A stretch of DNA of 64,000 bases from Segnochrobactrum spirostomi (GTDB taxonomy: Bacteria > Pseudomonadota > Alphaproteobacteria > Rhizobiales > Segnochrobactraceae), in contig NZ_VWNA01000001.1 of NCBI RefSeq assembly GCF_009600605.1, positions 3,272,501-3,336,500 on the forward strand, read 5' to 3'. The notes beneath the pieces were generated by a model, which saw only the letters and a program-made list of their open reading frames with translations, had not been told where the DNA came from and made no database searches. The position numbers and the translations under genes were made by a program. This document shows, piece by piece, positions 51,002 through 62,611 of this stretch (positions are counted from its first letter, which is position 1; every line of letters starts with the position of its first letter).

Positions 51002-54000
51002 GTGAAATTCACCAAGCTCCGCATCGTCGGCTTCAAGACCTTCGTCGAGCCGACCGAAATCCTGATCGAGCCCGGCCTCACCGGCGTGGTGGGGCCGAAC
51101 GGCTGCGGAAAGTCGAACCTCGTCGAGGCGCTGCGCTGGGTGATGGGCGAAAGCTCGTCGAAGAGCATGCGCGCCAACGACATGGACGACGTGATCTTCT
51201 CCGGCTCGACGCGCCGGCCGGCCCGCAACCGCGCCGAGGTTTGCGTCACCCTCGACAATGCCGAAAAGCTCGCCCCCGCGGGCTTCAACGACGCCGAGGT
51301 TCTGGAGGTGAGCCGCCGCATCGAGCGGCAGCAGGGCTCGTCCTACCGAATCAACGGCCGCGACGTCCGCGCCCGCGACGTGCAGCTCCTGTTCGCCGAC
51401 GCCTCGACCGGCGCCCGCTCGCCGGCGATGGTTGGGCAGGGGCGCATCGGCGAATTGATCGCGGCCAAGCCCGCGGCGCGTCGACGGCTTCTCGAAGAGG
51501 CGGCCGGCGTCTCCGGTCTCCATTCGCGTCGCCACGAGGCGGAGTTGCGCCTCAAGGCGGCGGAGCAGAATCTCGAGCGCGTCGAAGACCTCGTCAACGA
51601 GATCGGGGTGCAGCTCGAGAACCTCAAGCGTCAGGCCCGCCAGGCGGCCCGATACCGCGCGCTCTCCGGCGAGATCCGCAAGGCGGAGGCGACGCTTCTT
51701 CATCTGCGCTGGATCGCCGCGCGCACCCAAGGGAGCGAGGCCGAGGCGGCCCTGGCCGAGGCGACGACGCTCGCCGAGGCCCGTGCCGCCGCCCAGGCGA
51801 ACGCGGCGAAGGATCAGGCGGTCGCCGCGGCAGCGGTGCCGGGGCTGCGCGATGCCGAGGCCGCCGCCGGCGCCGCGCTCGAACGGCTTCGGGTCGCCGC
51901 CGAACAGCTCGCCGACGAGGAACGCCGGTCGAAGCAGCGCCTCGCCGAGCTCGAACGCCGCCTCGTCGAGATCGCCGACGACCTCGCCCGCGAGCAGCGC
52001 CTGACCGCGACCGCGGCCGCCGAATCGGAGGCGCTCGATGCCGAGGCGGCGGAGCTCTCCGCCGAGACGGAGATGGCGGCCGAGCGCGCCGCCGAACTGG
52101 AGATGGAAGCCGAGGCCGCCGATTCGGTCCTCGCCGCGGCGGAAGCCGCCTTCACCCGCGCGACCGAACAGGCGGCGCAGGCCGCCGCGCGCCGTGGCGC
52201 GGCCGAGCGGGCCGTCCAGGCGGCCGGGGATACGCTCTCGCGGCTCGAACGGGAAGTCGCCGATCTCGCCCGCGAGCGCGGGGCGCTGGAGCGCAAGCTG
52301 GCCGCCGAGGACGGGCGCGAGGAGGCTCGCTTCGCGCTCGAGGCCGCGGAAGAGGCGCTCGCCATCGCCGAAACGCTGGCCGCCGAGGCCGAAGCGACGC
52401 TGCAGGCCGCCCGCGCCGCCGAGGCGGACGCCCGACCGCCGGCGCGCGCGGCGGACGAGGCGGTGTCCCGGCTCGAGACCGAGGCGAAGACGCTCGCCAA
52501 GATTCTTGCCGCCGGCACGGGTGGGCGATTCGCGCCCGTGGTCGATGCGATCGCCGTGACTGCCGGTTTCGAGGCGGCGCTCGCCGCCGCTCTCGGCGAC
52601 GATCTCGATGCCTCGGAAGAGGCCGCGGCGCCGATGCGCTGGACGGGGGCGCCGATCGCGGCCGACGATCCGGCCTTGCCGGCAGGCGTCGCTCCGCTCG
52701 CCGCCCAGGTGACGGCGCCTGCCGCGCTCGCCCGACGCTTGGCGCAGATCGGCCTCGTCGAGCGGGCCGACGGCGCCCGTCTCTCAAGCCTGCTGAAGCC
52801 CGGCCAGCGGCTCGTGTCCCGCGAGGGCGATCTGTGGCGCTGGGACGGCTTCGTGTCCTCCGCCGAGGCACCGAGCGCCGCGGCCCAGCGCCTCGCCCAG
52901 CGCAACCGCCTCGCCGAACTCGAACGGGACCTCTCCGGCGCCGTCGAGACTCGGACCCGATGCCGGGCGGTGCTCGCCGCCGCCGAAGCGTCCGTCGCCG
53001 CGTCGGTCGCCGACGAGCGGGCGAAGCGCGAGGCGATCCGCGAACGCCAGCGCGCCGTCGCCGCGGCCCGCGACGGCCTCGGCCGCGCCGAGCGCGCCGT
53101 GGAGGAGACGACACGGCGGCTCTCCGCCCTCGTGGACGTCATCGGGCGCCGGGGCGAGGATCTCGCTGCGGCGGCCGCGGCCCGCGAGGAAGCGCTGATG
53201 GCGCTGGAGGAGGCCGCCGGCCTCGATGATTCGGCGACCGAGATCACAGCCCTGCGCCTCGCGGTTGCCGAGGCGCGGGCGCGGGCGACCGAGGTCCGGG
53301 CCCTCGTCGGCGCCAGTGCCCGGGAAAACGAGATGCGGGTTCGTCGTCTCGCCGCGGTCGCCCGCGAGCGCGAGGCGGTGCGGGCCCGCGCCGAGGATGC
53401 GACCCGCCGGGCCGAGAATCACGCCGAGCGGCGCGCCGAGATCGAGGCCGAGCGCGATCGGCTCGCGGCCGCGCCCGACGATTTCCACGAGCGCCAGCGC
53501 GCGCTCGCCCACGCCATCGCCAAGGCCGAGGGCGATCTTGCGGCCGCCTCCGATGCCCGCCTCAAGGGCGAGGCGGTCCTGACCGAAGCGGACGGTGCCG
53601 CCCGCGCGGCGCTCGCCGCCTTCTCCGAAGCCCGCGAGGCGAAGGCCCGCGCCGAGGAGCGGCTGACGGCCGTGCGCGGGCGGCGCGCCGAACTCGAAGA
53701 CCAGATCGCCGACGCGCTCGATTGCCCGCCCCACGAGGCGGCCGCAATCGCCGGGCTCGATCCGGATGCGCCGTTGCCGGCGACGAACAGCGTCGAGGCC
53801 CGGCTCGACCGGCTGAAGGGCGAGCGGGAACGGCTGGGCGGGGTGAACCTGCGTGCCGAGGCGGAGGCCGAGGAGGTCGAGGCTCGGCTCGACGGGCTCG
53901 TTTCCGACCGCGACGACCTCATCGAGGCGATCAAGCGGCTGCGGCAGGGCATTTCGACCTTGAACGGCGAGGCGCGCGAACGCCTGCTTGCCGCGTTCGA

Positions 54001-54460
54001 GGCGGTCGACACGCGCTTCCGCGAGCTCTTCACGCACCTGTTCCAGGGCGGCGAGGCCGAACTCGCGCTCGTCGAGGCCGAGGACCCGCTGGAAGCCGGA
54101 CTCGAAATCGTCGCGCGGCCGCCGGGCAAGAAGCCGCAGACCCTGACGCTGCTCTCCGGCGGCGAACAGGCGCTGACCACGCTTGCCCTGATCTTCGCCG
54201 TCTTCCTGACCAATCCCGCGCCGATCTGCGTCTTGGACGAGGTCGACGCGCCGCTCGACGACGCCAACGTCGAGCGCTTCTGCGATCTCGTGGAGGAAAT
54301 GACCCGGCGCACGGACACGCGCTTCTTGGTCATCACCCACAACCCGATCACCATGGCGCGCATGCACCGCCTGTTCGGGGTGACTATGGTGGAACGGGGC
54401 GTTTCGCAGGTCGTTTCCGTCGATCTGGAGACGGCGGAGCGGTTCCGCGAAGCGAGCTGA
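51002..54460 (+). CDS. smc: Chromosome segregation ATPase SMC
   Basis: A 1152-aa condensin ATPase that organises and helps segregate the chromosome. The N-terminal ATPase half has the SMC start KFTKLRIVGFKTFVEPTEI and Walker A GPNGCGKS (31-38). Long alanine- and glutamate-rich coiled coils flank a hinge at about residues 500-620. The C-terminal half has the signature LSGGEQALTTLALIFA and Walker B ICVLDEVDAPLDD. The start is GTG. Its ScpA/ScpB partners are not in this window. It is followed by the atp operon promoter region. Confidence 0.96.
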   Translation: MKFTKLRIVGFKTFVEPTEILIEPGLTGVVGPNGCGKSNLVEALRWVMGESSSKSMRANDMDDVIFSGSTRRPARNRAEVCVTLDNAEKLAPAGFNDAEVLEVSRRIERQQGSSYRINGRDVRARDVQLLFADASTGARSPAMVGQGRIGELIAAKPAARRRLLEEAAGVSGLHSRRHEAELRLKAAEQNLERVEDLVNEIGVQLENLKRQARQAARYRALSGEIRKAEATLLHLRWIAARTQGSEAEAALAEATTLAEARAAAQANAAKDQAVAAAAVPGLRDAEAAAGAALERLRVAAEQLADEERRSKQRLAELERRLVEIADDLAREQRLTATAAAESEALDAEAAELSAETEMAAERAAELEMEAEAADSVLAAAEAAFTRATEQAAQAAARRGAAERAVQAAGDTLSRLEREVADLARERGALERKLAAEDGREEARFALEAAEEALAIAETLAAEAEATLQAARAAEADARPPARAADEAVSRLETEAKTLAKILAAGTGGRFAPVVDAIAVTAGFEAALAAALGDDLDASEEAAAPMRWTGAPIAADDPALPAGVAPLAAQVTAPAALARRLAQIGLVERADGARLSSLLKPGQRLVSREGDLWRWDGFVSSAEAPSAAAQRLAQRNRLAELERDLSGAVETRTRCRAVLAAAEASVAASVADERAKREAIRERQRAVAAARDGLGRAERAVEETTRRLSALVDVIGRRGEDLAAAAAAREEALMALEEAAGLDDSATEITALRLAVAEARARATEVRALVGASARENEMRVRRLAAVAREREAVRARAEDATRRAENHAERRAEIEAERDRLAAAPDDFHERQRALAHAIAKAEGDLAAASDARLKGEAVLTEADGAARAALAAFSEAREAKARAEERLTAVRGRRAELEDQIADALDCPPHEAAAIAGLDPDAPLPATNSVEARLDRLKGERERLGGVNLRAEAEAEEVEARLDGLVSDRDDLIEAIKRLRQGISTLNGEARERLLAAFEAVDTRFRELFTHLFQGGEAELALVEAEDPLEAGLEIVARPPGKKPQTLTLLSGGEQALTTLALIFAVFLTNPAPICVLDEVDAPLDDANVERFCDLVEEMTRRTDTRFLVITHNPITMARMHRLFGVTMVERGVSQVVSVDLETAERFREAS

Positions 54461-54562
54461 ATGCGGCGCGACCGGGGCAGGGCGGGCCGGTCGGATTGTC
54501 GCAGTGTCGTAAGGCGCGTAAGAAGCGTTTTATATCAATAACTTAAACGATAGGGAGGCCGC

Positions 54563-54593
54563 CTTGACTTTGGAGAAGGCCCACGACTATTGT
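54563..54593 (+). promoter_or_regulatory. Candidate promoter of the F0 ATP synthase operon
   Basis: CTTGAC (54563-54568) and CTATTG/TATTGT (54587-54593) fit the alphaproteobacterial housekeeping consensus (CTTGAC, about 17-18 bases, CTATAT). It sits about 50 bases ahead of atpI in an AT-richer stretch after smc. Confidence 0.5.
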
Positions 54594-54645
54594 GCGGCCG
54601 GCTTCGGGACCGGCCCCGGACCGTCTCATCGGATGTGTGATCCCC

Positions 54646-55056
54646 ATGTCGAGCGGTGATCCCAACGGTGAAAACGGCCCGCTGGACCCCGGCAATCCCG
54701 ACGCGGGCGCACGGCGCCCACGAACCGGGACCCAGGGGGACGCCGATCTCGATGCACGCCGCGAGCGATTGAACGAGGCCTTGCAAGGCCGTCGTCCGGT
54801 CGTGGGGGCGGAGCCGGCGAACGGATCGAACAGCACGCGCGGATGGGGCCAGGCCCTGCGCATGAGTTCAGAGTTCATCGCCGGCATCCTGATCGGGGGC
54901 GCGATCGGCTGGGGCTTCGACTGGCTGTTCGGAACGCTTCCCTTCGGGTTGATCGTGTTCCTGCTTCTGGGCTTCGCCGCCGGTGTGGTGAACGTGCTCA
55001 GGTCTGCGGGGCAGATGCGCGATCCCTGGGGCGACGGCCCGGCCGGCCGCCACTGA
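54646..55056 (+). CDS. atpI: ATP synthase assembly protein AtpI
   Basis: A 136-aa small membrane protein that helps assemble the c-ring. A charged N-terminal half precedes two transmembrane helices (FIAGILIGGAIGWGFDWLFG and GLIVFLLLGFAAGVVNVLRS). It is first in the F0 operon, the standard place. ATG 54646 is preferred over an open extension from 54592. Confidence 0.9.
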   Translation: MSSGDPNGENGPLDPGNPDAGARRPRTGTQGDADLDARRERLNEALQGRRPVVGAEPANGSNSTRGWGQALRMSSEFIAGILIGGAIGWGFDWLFGTLPFGLIVFLLLGFAAGVVNVLRSAGQMRDPWGDGPAGRH

Positions 55057-55292
55057 GGCGCAACGAGATCGCGGGCGCGAGCCCGATGCCCGGACATCCG
55101 GGCCCTTGAATTAGACCGTGGGCCTTGCCCGCGGCTGTCGCGACGGGGTTTCGGCCGCGTTCGCCGGCAGAGCGGGGCTTCCCGCAGGGATTTCGGGTTC
55201 GGACCTGGTCCGGACTTCGTTGGGAAGCGGGCTTCGCCCGCGTCCTTCGTCGGGTGCGGGCTTCGTCCGCTTGGGCATGAGAGGTTGGGCTG

Positions 55293-56042
55293 GTGGCCAA
55301 CGATCCGATTCACCAATTCCGGATCTCCGAACTCGTCGACATCAAGGTCGACGGGGTGAACCTGTCCTTCACCAACTCGGCCATGTTCATGGTCGTGGTC
55401 GTGGCCCTGACGGTCGGCTTCCTGGTGCTCGCCACGCGCCGCAGCCTGGTGGTGCCGACCCGGTCGCAGTCGATCGCCGAGATTTGCTACGAGTTCGTCG
55501 CAAACACATTGAAGGGCTCGGCCGGCAAGGAGGGGATGAAGTTCTTCCCCTTCGTGTTCTCGCTCTTCATGTTCGTGCTCGTGTCGAACCTGATCGGCCT
55601 GTTCCCCTATTTCTTCACCGTCACCTCCCACATCATCGTCACCTTCGCACTGGCGATGGCGGTCATCCTGACCGTGGTGGTGTCGGGCATCTCCAAGCAC
55701 GGCCTGCACTTCTTCAAGCTGTTCGTGCCGTCGGGCGTGCCCATGGTGCTGGTGCCGCTGGTGACCGCGATCGAGATCATCTCGTTTATCTCGCGTCCCG
55801 TCAGCCTCTCCGTCCGTCTGTTCGCCAACATGCTCGCCGGCCACATCACGGTGAAGGTGTTCGCCGGCCTCGTGGTGACGCTCGCGACGCTCGGTATCGG
55901 CGGCTGGATCGGCGCGGTGCTGCCGCTCGCGATGACGGTGGCGATCACCGCTCTCGAAGTGCTCGTGGCCTTCCTGCAGGCCTACGTGTTCACGGTTCTC
56001 ACCTGCATGTATCTCAACGATGCGATCCACCCGGGCCACTGA
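55293..56042 (+). CDS. atpB: F0F1 ATP synthase subunit a
   Basis: Stator subunit forming the proton half-channels against the c-ring. The protein (249 aa) has five to six hydrophobic helices. The essential arginine is in [19 protein letters not shown], and the C-terminal [22 protein letters not shown] block is conserved. The start is GTG 55293. It lies 236 bases after atpI; the gap has no gene. Confidence 0.96.
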   Translation: MANDPIHQFRISELVDIKVDGVNLSFTNSAMFMVVVVALTVGFLVLATRRSLVVPTRSQSIAEICYEFVANTLKGSAGKEGMKFFPFVFSLFMFVLVSNLIGLFPYFFTVTSHIIVTFALAMAVILTVVVSGISKHGLHFFKLFVPSGVPMVLVPLVTAIEIISFISRPVSLSVRLFANMLAGHITVKVFAGLVVTLATLGIGGWIGAVLPLAMTVAITALEVLVAFLQAYVFTVLTCMYLNDAIHPGH

Positions 56043-56133
56043 GGCTCGGGCTGGCATCGGTCCGGTGCGGTCTGCGGGCGAACGTCCATCTCTTTCCTGA
56101 AACGAACGAACGATCCAAACTTAGGAGCCCCCC

Positions 56134-56358
56134 ATGGAAGCGGAAGCTGCGAAGTACATCGGTGCCGGTATCGCCTGCCTCGGCATGGGCGGCGCGGCGG
56201 TTGCCCTCGGCAACATCTTCGGGAGCTACCTGTCCGGCGCGCTGCGCAACCCCTCCGCCGCCGACGGCCAGTTCGGCCGCCTGATCTTCGGCTTCGCGGT
56301 GACGGAAGCGCTCGGCATCTTCTCGCTGCTCGTCGCGCTGATCCTGCTCTTCGCCTGA
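56134..56358 (+). CDS. atpE: F0F1 ATP synthase subunit c
   Basis: A 74-aa hairpin of two helices, many copies of which form the rotary ring. The proton-binding carboxylate is the glutamate in FAVTEALGIFSLLVALILLF. The first helix holds GAGIACLGMGGAAVALGNIFG and the loop RNPSAADGQFGR joins the two. TAGGAG precedes the ATG. Two hairpins begin at its stop codon. Confidence 0.97.
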   Translation: MEAEAAKYIGAGIACLGMGGAAVALGNIFGSYLSGALRNPSAADGQFGRLIFGFAVTEALGIFSLLVALILLFA

Positions 56359-56399
56359 TCGGTTCGACCGATCTCGAGACGGCGCGGTTCCGCGCCGTC
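56357..56399 (+). other. Two stem-loops at the 3' end of atpE
   Basis: The first hairpin (GATCGGT 56357-56363, loop TCG, ACCGATC 56367-56373) starts within the stop codon. The second (GACGGCGCG 56378-56386, loop GTTC, CGCGCCGTC 56391-56399) follows directly. No T-run follows, so they look like mRNA-protecting or processing structures between atpE and the b' gene. Confidence 0.55.
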
Positions 56400-56465
56400 C
56401 GCGATACGCCCTGACCTTCGGAGGGACGATGCCCGCATCGTCCCTCGACCGTGTTGGAGACGCCG

Positions 56466-57104
56466 ATGGCGAGCGACGCCGCTAACGATCCGGGGCTGAC
56501 CCCGACGCCCGCCGCAGACGCGGCCATCCAGGCTGCCGATGGCGCGAACGCGCAACTCGGAACCCACACCGAGGCGCCGGGCGGCCACGAGCCGAAGGGG
56601 CCGTTCCCGCCGTTCGATCCCACGTTCTTCGTCCCGCAGCTGTTCTGGCTCGCGATCACGTTCGGCGTGCTCTACATCCTGATGGCGCGGCGTATCGTGC
56701 CGCACATCCGTGCGATCCTCGAAGACCGCGAGGGCCGCATCGTCAACGATCTCCATCAGGCCGATCTCCTCAAGAAGGAGACCGATCAGGTGATCGCCGC
56801 CTATGAGGCGGATCTCGCCAATGCCCGCCGCGCCGCCGGCGCGCTCGCCGAGGAACGCCGCGCCGCGGCCGCTGCCGAACTCGCCGCCAAGCGCGCCGAA
56901 GTCGAAGCCGGCCTCGCCAAGCGCCTCGCCGAGGCCGAGGAGCACATCCGCGGCATCAAGGCCAAGGCGCTCGCCGAAGTCGATGCGATCGCCACCGACG
57001 CCGCCGAGGCGGTGATCTCGCACCTCGTGCCCCTGAACGTGGACCGCGCCGAGGTCGCCCGTGCGGTGTCCGCCGCCGGCGCCGCCCCCGCCGCGGCGGA
57101 GTGA
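56466..57104 (+). CDS. F0F1 ATP synthase subunit b'
   Basis: A 212-aa peripheral-stalk subunit. An unstructured N-terminus is followed by one helix (FFVPQLFWLAITFGVLYILMAR) and a long alanine-rich coiled coil. A second b-type gene follows, so this is the b' of the b/b' pair found in photosynthetic and many alphaproteobacteria (gene named atpF' or atpG). GGAG eight bases before ATG 56466 supports that start over the GTG at 56451. Confidence 0.93.
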   Translation: MASDAANDPGLTPTPAADAAIQAADGANAQLGTHTEAPGGHEPKGPFPPFDPTFFVPQLFWLAITFGVLYILMARRIVPHIRAILEDREGRIVNDLHQADLLKKETDQVIAAYEADLANARRAAGALAEERRAAAAAELAAKRAEVEAGLAKRLAEAEEHIRGIKAKALAEVDAIATDAAEAVISHLVPLNVDRAEVARAVSAAGAAPAAAE

Positions 57105-57114
57105 GGACCGAACG

Positions 57115-57600
57115 ATGGCATTCGATGCGACATTCTACGCGACGGTCGCCTTCCTGATCCTCGTCGCCGCCCTCATCTGGATCAAGATCCCGACGAAGCT
57201 CAACGGCGCCCTCGACGGCCGCTCCCAGCGCATCCGCACCGAGCTCGACGAGGCGCGCAAGCTGCGCGAGGAAGCGCAGCTTCTGCTCGCCGACTATCAG
57301 CGCAAGCGCAAGGAAGCCGAAGCCGAGGCGGCCCAGGTGCTCGAGAGCGCCAAGGCCGAGGCCGAGCGCATCACCGCGGCCGCCCATGCGGACATCGAGG
57401 AGATGATCGCCCGCCGTACCAAGACCGCTGAGGCGAAGATCGCCCAGGCCGAGAGCCAGGCCGTCGCCGAGGTTCGGGCCCGCGCGGCCGACGTCGCGAT
57501 CGCCGCGGCGACCGACATCCTGAAGGCCAAGGTGACCGGCCCGCTCGCCGACACCCTGCTCGACCAGGGCATCGAAGCCGCCAAGGCTCGGCTGAACTGA
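57115..57600 (+). CDS. atpF: F0F1 ATP synthase subunit b
   Basis: A 161-aa peripheral-stalk subunit: one N-terminal helix (ATFYATVAFLILVAALIWIK) and a long coiled coil (TELDEARKLREEAQLLLADYQRKR onward). It pairs with b' to hold F1. It begins ten bases after the b' stop and ends the F0 operon; a strong terminator follows. The F1 genes are not in this window. Confidence 0.94.
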   Translation: MAFDATFYATVAFLILVAALIWIKIPTKLNGALDGRSQRIRTELDEARKLREEAQLLLADYQRKRKEAEAEAAQVLESAKAEAERITAAAHADIEEMIARRTKTAEAKIAQAESQAVAEVRARAADVAIAAATDILKAKVTGPLADTLLDQGIEAAKARLN

Positions 57601-57631
57601 CGCCACCTGAGGCTCGACACCGCCTTTTCAG

Positions 57632-57658
57632 AACGCCCCGGCCCCGCCGGGGCGTTTT
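57632..57658 (+). terminator. Rho-independent terminator of the F0 operon
   Basis: AACGCCCCGG (57632-57641) pairs with CCGGGGCGTT (57647-57656) around a five-base loop and is followed by TT. A 10-bp GC-rich stem 32 bases after the atpF stop. Confidence 0.8.
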
Positions 57659-57881
57659 GCGTTTGGGGGAGGCGGGGCTGGCGTGGCGCGGGAATGATGA
57701 GCGCCTGAGGCGCGATGAGAGGGCGGCGAGGCCGCCGGAAAGCGTCCCCACACCGCCCGATTTGATCGATGTCATGGCCCTGCCGCGAGGCACGGCCACG
57801 ATGAAGATGCGCTGCTTCGGGCGCCCCGCCGGGGCGTGACGGACGCGGCGCCGGAGCCCCCGAGGAAAAGTTCCGTCGCCC

Positions 57882-57909
57882 CTTTTGTTGTGGATTTGCC
57901 ACACCATAT
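57882..57909 (+). promoter_or_regulatory. Candidate RpoH promoter of clpB
   Basis: CTTTTG at 57882 and CCATAT at 57904-57909 have the same 18-base separation (from the fourth base of the -35 box) as the hsp20 promoter. The -35 is imperfect (CTTT for CTTG). The region is locally AT-rich and lies 113 bases before the clpB start. Confidence 0.4.
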
Positions 57910-58021
57910 CGAGGCGCAGGACGGAGCGGTAAGCCGTCCCCGCGAAGGCCGCGTACGGCTTCGCGATCTGATTTCGACCTCCGTGCCGTCAGGGCGGGGG
58001 GCGGAGAGGAGACATGAACCC

Positions 58022-60634
<2,613 letters not shown>

Positions 60635-60670
60635 AGATCAGGCCGCGCCCAGCATCCCAGACGGTACGAC

Positions 60671-60705
60671 AGGCCGCCGCGCTCCCCGCGCGGCGGCCTT
60701 CGCTT
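60671..60705 (+). terminator. Terminator after clpB
   Basis: A perfect 12-bp stem AGGCCGCCGCGC (60671-60682) with GCGCGGCGGCCT (60688-60699) and a five-base loop, followed by TCGCTT. It lies 37 bases after the clpB stop. The T-run is poor. Confidence 0.65.
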
Positions 60706-60785
60706 GACGGGGGGAAGGGGGCGCACCCAATATCGGCTGTGACATCCCGAGGCAGTCCGCCGTGATCGTGGGGCGGGAGAGGAAC

Positions 60786-61052
60786 GTGACGGTCATCCTA
60801 GACACCGACACCGAGACGGATGCGCGCAGGCTGGCGCGATTGCGTGGAGAGACCGTCGAACAGGCGGTACGCGCCGCTCTAAGGGCCGAACTCGCGCGCG
60901 TGTCGGGCGGATCGGCCGTTCCATTGCCGCGCGCGGAACGGATCGCCAAGATCAAGACGACGATGGAGATGATCGCGTCTCTCCCGCCTTTTCCTGGCGG
61001 GGGAGGCGATCCCGCGGCGTCTCTCTATGGAGAGGATGGTCTTCCCGTTTGA
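60786..61052 (+). CDS. VapB-type antitoxin
   Basis: An 88-aa protein beginning VTVILDTDTETDARRLARLRG with a short ribbon-helix-helix-like DNA-binding segment (TDARRLARLRGETVEQAVRAALRAEL). The C-terminal part (RAERIAKIKTTMEMIASLP ... YGEDGLPV) should wrap the toxin; the YGEDGLP ending is typical of the Rv0623/PSK-type VapB group. The toxin gene starts three bases after its stop. A GTG at 60762 would add eight residues. As in other VapBC pairs, the complex probably represses its own promoter. Confidence 0.85.
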   Translation: MTVILDTDTETDARRLARLRGETVEQAVRAALRAELARVSGGSAVPLPRAERIAKIKTTMEMIASLPPFPGGGGDPAASLYGEDGLPV

Positions 61053-61055
61053 GCC

Positions 61056-61457
61056 ATGGTGATCGATACGTCGGCCATAATCGCCATTCTGCGAGCCGAG
61101 CCGGAAGCGATGGTGTTCCTCGATGCCCTGATCGACGCGCCGATCCGCCGTCTGTCGGCTGCGAGCTTTCTCGAGATCGCCATCGTCCTCGGGCGTGATC
61201 CGACCGGGGCTTACCGCGCGGCGTTCGACGCCCTGATCACAAGCTATGAGATCGGGATCGAGCCGGTCACCGAGGGGCAGGCTCGGGGTGCCGAAACGGC
61301 CTACAGGCGGTTCGGCAAGGGGAGCGGGAGCGCCGCTCGGCTCAATTTCGGGGACTGCTTTCGCTACGCTCTTGCGCAGGCATTCGGCGAGCCCCTGCTC
61401 TTCAAGGGCGAAGACTTCGCCCACACAGACATCCGCGCCGCGCAGGTCCCGCGCTGA
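61056..61457 (+). CDS. VapC-type PIN-domain toxin ribonuclease
   Basis: A 133-aa PIN-domain RNase. The acidic active-site residues are visible: Asp4 in VIDTSAIIAIL, a glutamate in AASFLEIAIVL, an aspartate in LNFGDCFRYALAQAFG, and a last acidic residue in GEDFAHTDI. VapC toxins cut tRNA or rRNA when the antitoxin is degraded; the target here is unknown. It ends at a bidirectional terminator facing grpE. Confidence 0.9.
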   Translation: MVIDTSAIIAILRAEPEAMVFLDALIDAPIRRLSAASFLEIAIVLGRDPTGAYRAAFDALITSYEIGIEPVTEGQARGAETAYRRFGKGSGSAARLNFGDCFRYALAQAFGEPLLFKGEDFAHTDIRAAQVPR

Positions 61458-61466
61458 ACAAACAAA

Positions 61467-61498
61467 AAGCGCGCGCCGGCTTGCGTCGGCGCGCGCTT
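61467..61498. terminator. Bidirectional terminator between vapC and grpE
   Basis: AAGCGCGCGCCG (61467-61478) pairs with CGGCGCGCGCTT (61487-61498). A-rich sequence lies on the left and TCTTCTTTT on the right, so it can stop transcription of both convergent genes. Confidence 0.8.
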
Positions 61499-61519
61499 CT
61501 TCTTTTCGGGAGGTGCGGC

Positions 61520-62146
61520 TCAGTTCGGGCCGACGTCCGCGCCGTCCTTGGCCTCAGTCGGCTTGTCCGCCGTCTTCGGGCCGCCCTTGGCGACGCCGAC
61601 GAGAGCCGGGCGCAGGACGCGGTCGCCGATGACGTAGCCTTCCTGGAGCACCTGGACGACCGTGCCGTTGGCGACCGACGGGTCGGGCACCTCGAACATC
61701 GCCTGATGCAGGTTCGGATCGAACTTCTGCCCCGTCGGCGCGAGCTTGCGCACGCCGTGCTTCTCGATGGTCTTGAGGAAGTCGCGCTCGGTCATCTCGA
61801 CGCCGTCGAGCAGGCTCTTCAGCGCCGCGTCGGCACCGTCGCGGGCCTCGGCCGGCACCGCATCGAGGGCGCGGCGCAGGTTGTCGCCGAGGGCGAGCAG
61901 GTCGCGGGCAAAGGAGGAGATGGCATAGCGGCCGGCGTCCTGAACCTCGCGCTCGGTGCGGCGGCGCAGATTTTCCATTTCCGCGAGGGTCCGCAGCGTC
62001 TGGTCGCGCAGCGCGGCGTTCTCGGCCTTCAACGGCTCGAGAGTGTCGGGCGAAGCCGCGCCGGCGGCCTCGGATCCCTTGTCGGCCGCAGCGTCGTCGC
62101 TGCCGGCCTTCGATTCGATATCGGCGTCTTCAGCGTGGGTGGTCAT
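61520..62146 (-). CDS. grpE: Nucleotide exchange factor GrpE
   Basis: Releases ADP from DnaK. The protein (208 aa) has an acidic unstructured N-terminus, a coiled coil ([21 protein letters not shown]), the conserved [22 protein letters not shown] block, and the C-terminal beta domain [17 protein letters not shown] and [21 protein letters not shown]. The start at 62146 is preferred to an extended frame. dnaK is not adjacent here. A weak RpoH-like signal is upstream. Confidence 0.95.
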   Translation of the reverse strand: MTTHAEDADIESKAGSDDAAADKGSEAAGAASPDTLEPLKAENAALRDQTLRTLAEMENLRRRTEREVQDAGRYAISSFARDLLALGDNLRRALDAVPAEARDGADAALKSLLDGVEMTERDFLKTIEKHGVRKLAPTGQKFDPNLHQAMFEVPDPSVANGTVVQVLQEGYVIGDRVLRPALVGVAKGGPKTADKPTEAKDGADVGPN

Positions 62147-62173
62147 CACTAAGCTCTCCCCGGGCACGGCTCG

Positions 62174-62199
62174 GGATGGGCCCGATCGGGTGGTCAAAG
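62174..62199 (-). promoter_or_regulatory. Weak candidate RpoH promoter of grpE
   Basis: On the minus strand CTTTGA (62199-62194) and CCCATCC (62180-62174) stand 13 bases apart, roughly the sigma-32 arrangement, about 28 bases before the grpE start. The -35 match is imperfect. Confidence 0.3.
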
Positions 62200-62217
62200 A
62201 CGGTGGTCATCAAGACA

Positions 62218-62249
62218 AGGCCCGCTCGTGCGTGTGCGCGGGCGGGCCT
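62218..62249 (-). terminator. Hairpin after trxA
   Basis: AGGCCCGC (62218-62225) and GCGGGCCT (62242-62249) form an 8-bp stem about 40 bases past the trxA stop. On the minus strand it is followed by TGTCTTG, a weak T-run. Confidence 0.45.
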
Positions 62250-62287
62250 GACGTCTGGCGAGGCCGGCGCGAGGGCCGGCCGGCGGA

Positions 62288-62611
62288 TCAGAGGGCGTTC
62301 GAGCCGATCCAGTCCTGCAGACGGCCCTTCGGCGCGGCGCCGATCTGCGTCGCAGCCGGCTGGCCGTCCTTGAAGAGAATCAGCGTCGGGATCGAGCGGA
62401 CGCCGTACTTGATGGCGGTCTGCTGATTCTCGTCGACGTTGAGCTTCACGATCTTGACCTGACCGGCGAGCGTCTCGGCAATCTCCTCGAGCGCCGGGGC
62501 GATCATCTTGCAGGGACCGCACCATTCCGCCCAGAAGTCGACAACGACCGGTTCGCTCGACTTGAGCACGTCGGCCTCGAACGACTGGTCGGTCACTTTG
62601 GTCGTCGCCAT
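62288..62611 (-). CDS. trxA: Thioredoxin
   Basis: A 107-aa cytoplasmic disulfide reductase. The active site is WCGPC in [20 protein letters not shown], and the cis-Pro loop is [15 protein letters not shown]. Length and motif spacing are those of thioredoxin 1. In alphaproteobacteria trxA often lies directly downstream of addA; here a Nudix gene lies between them. Confidence 0.97.
   Translation of the reverse strand: MATTKVTDQSFEADVLKSSEPVVVDFWAEWCGPCKMIAPALEEIAETLAGQVKIVKLNVDENQQTAIKYGVRSIPTLILFKDGQPAATQIGAAPKGRLQDWIGSNAL

Larger units (their letters stand above)
57601..58021. other. Intergenic region atpF/clpB
   Basis: 421 bases with the atpF terminator at the left and a candidate RpoH promoter for clpB at 57882-57909. 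The open frame that runs into clpB from 57836 is not protein-like before the clpB ATG. Nothing else is supported. Confidence 0.5.
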
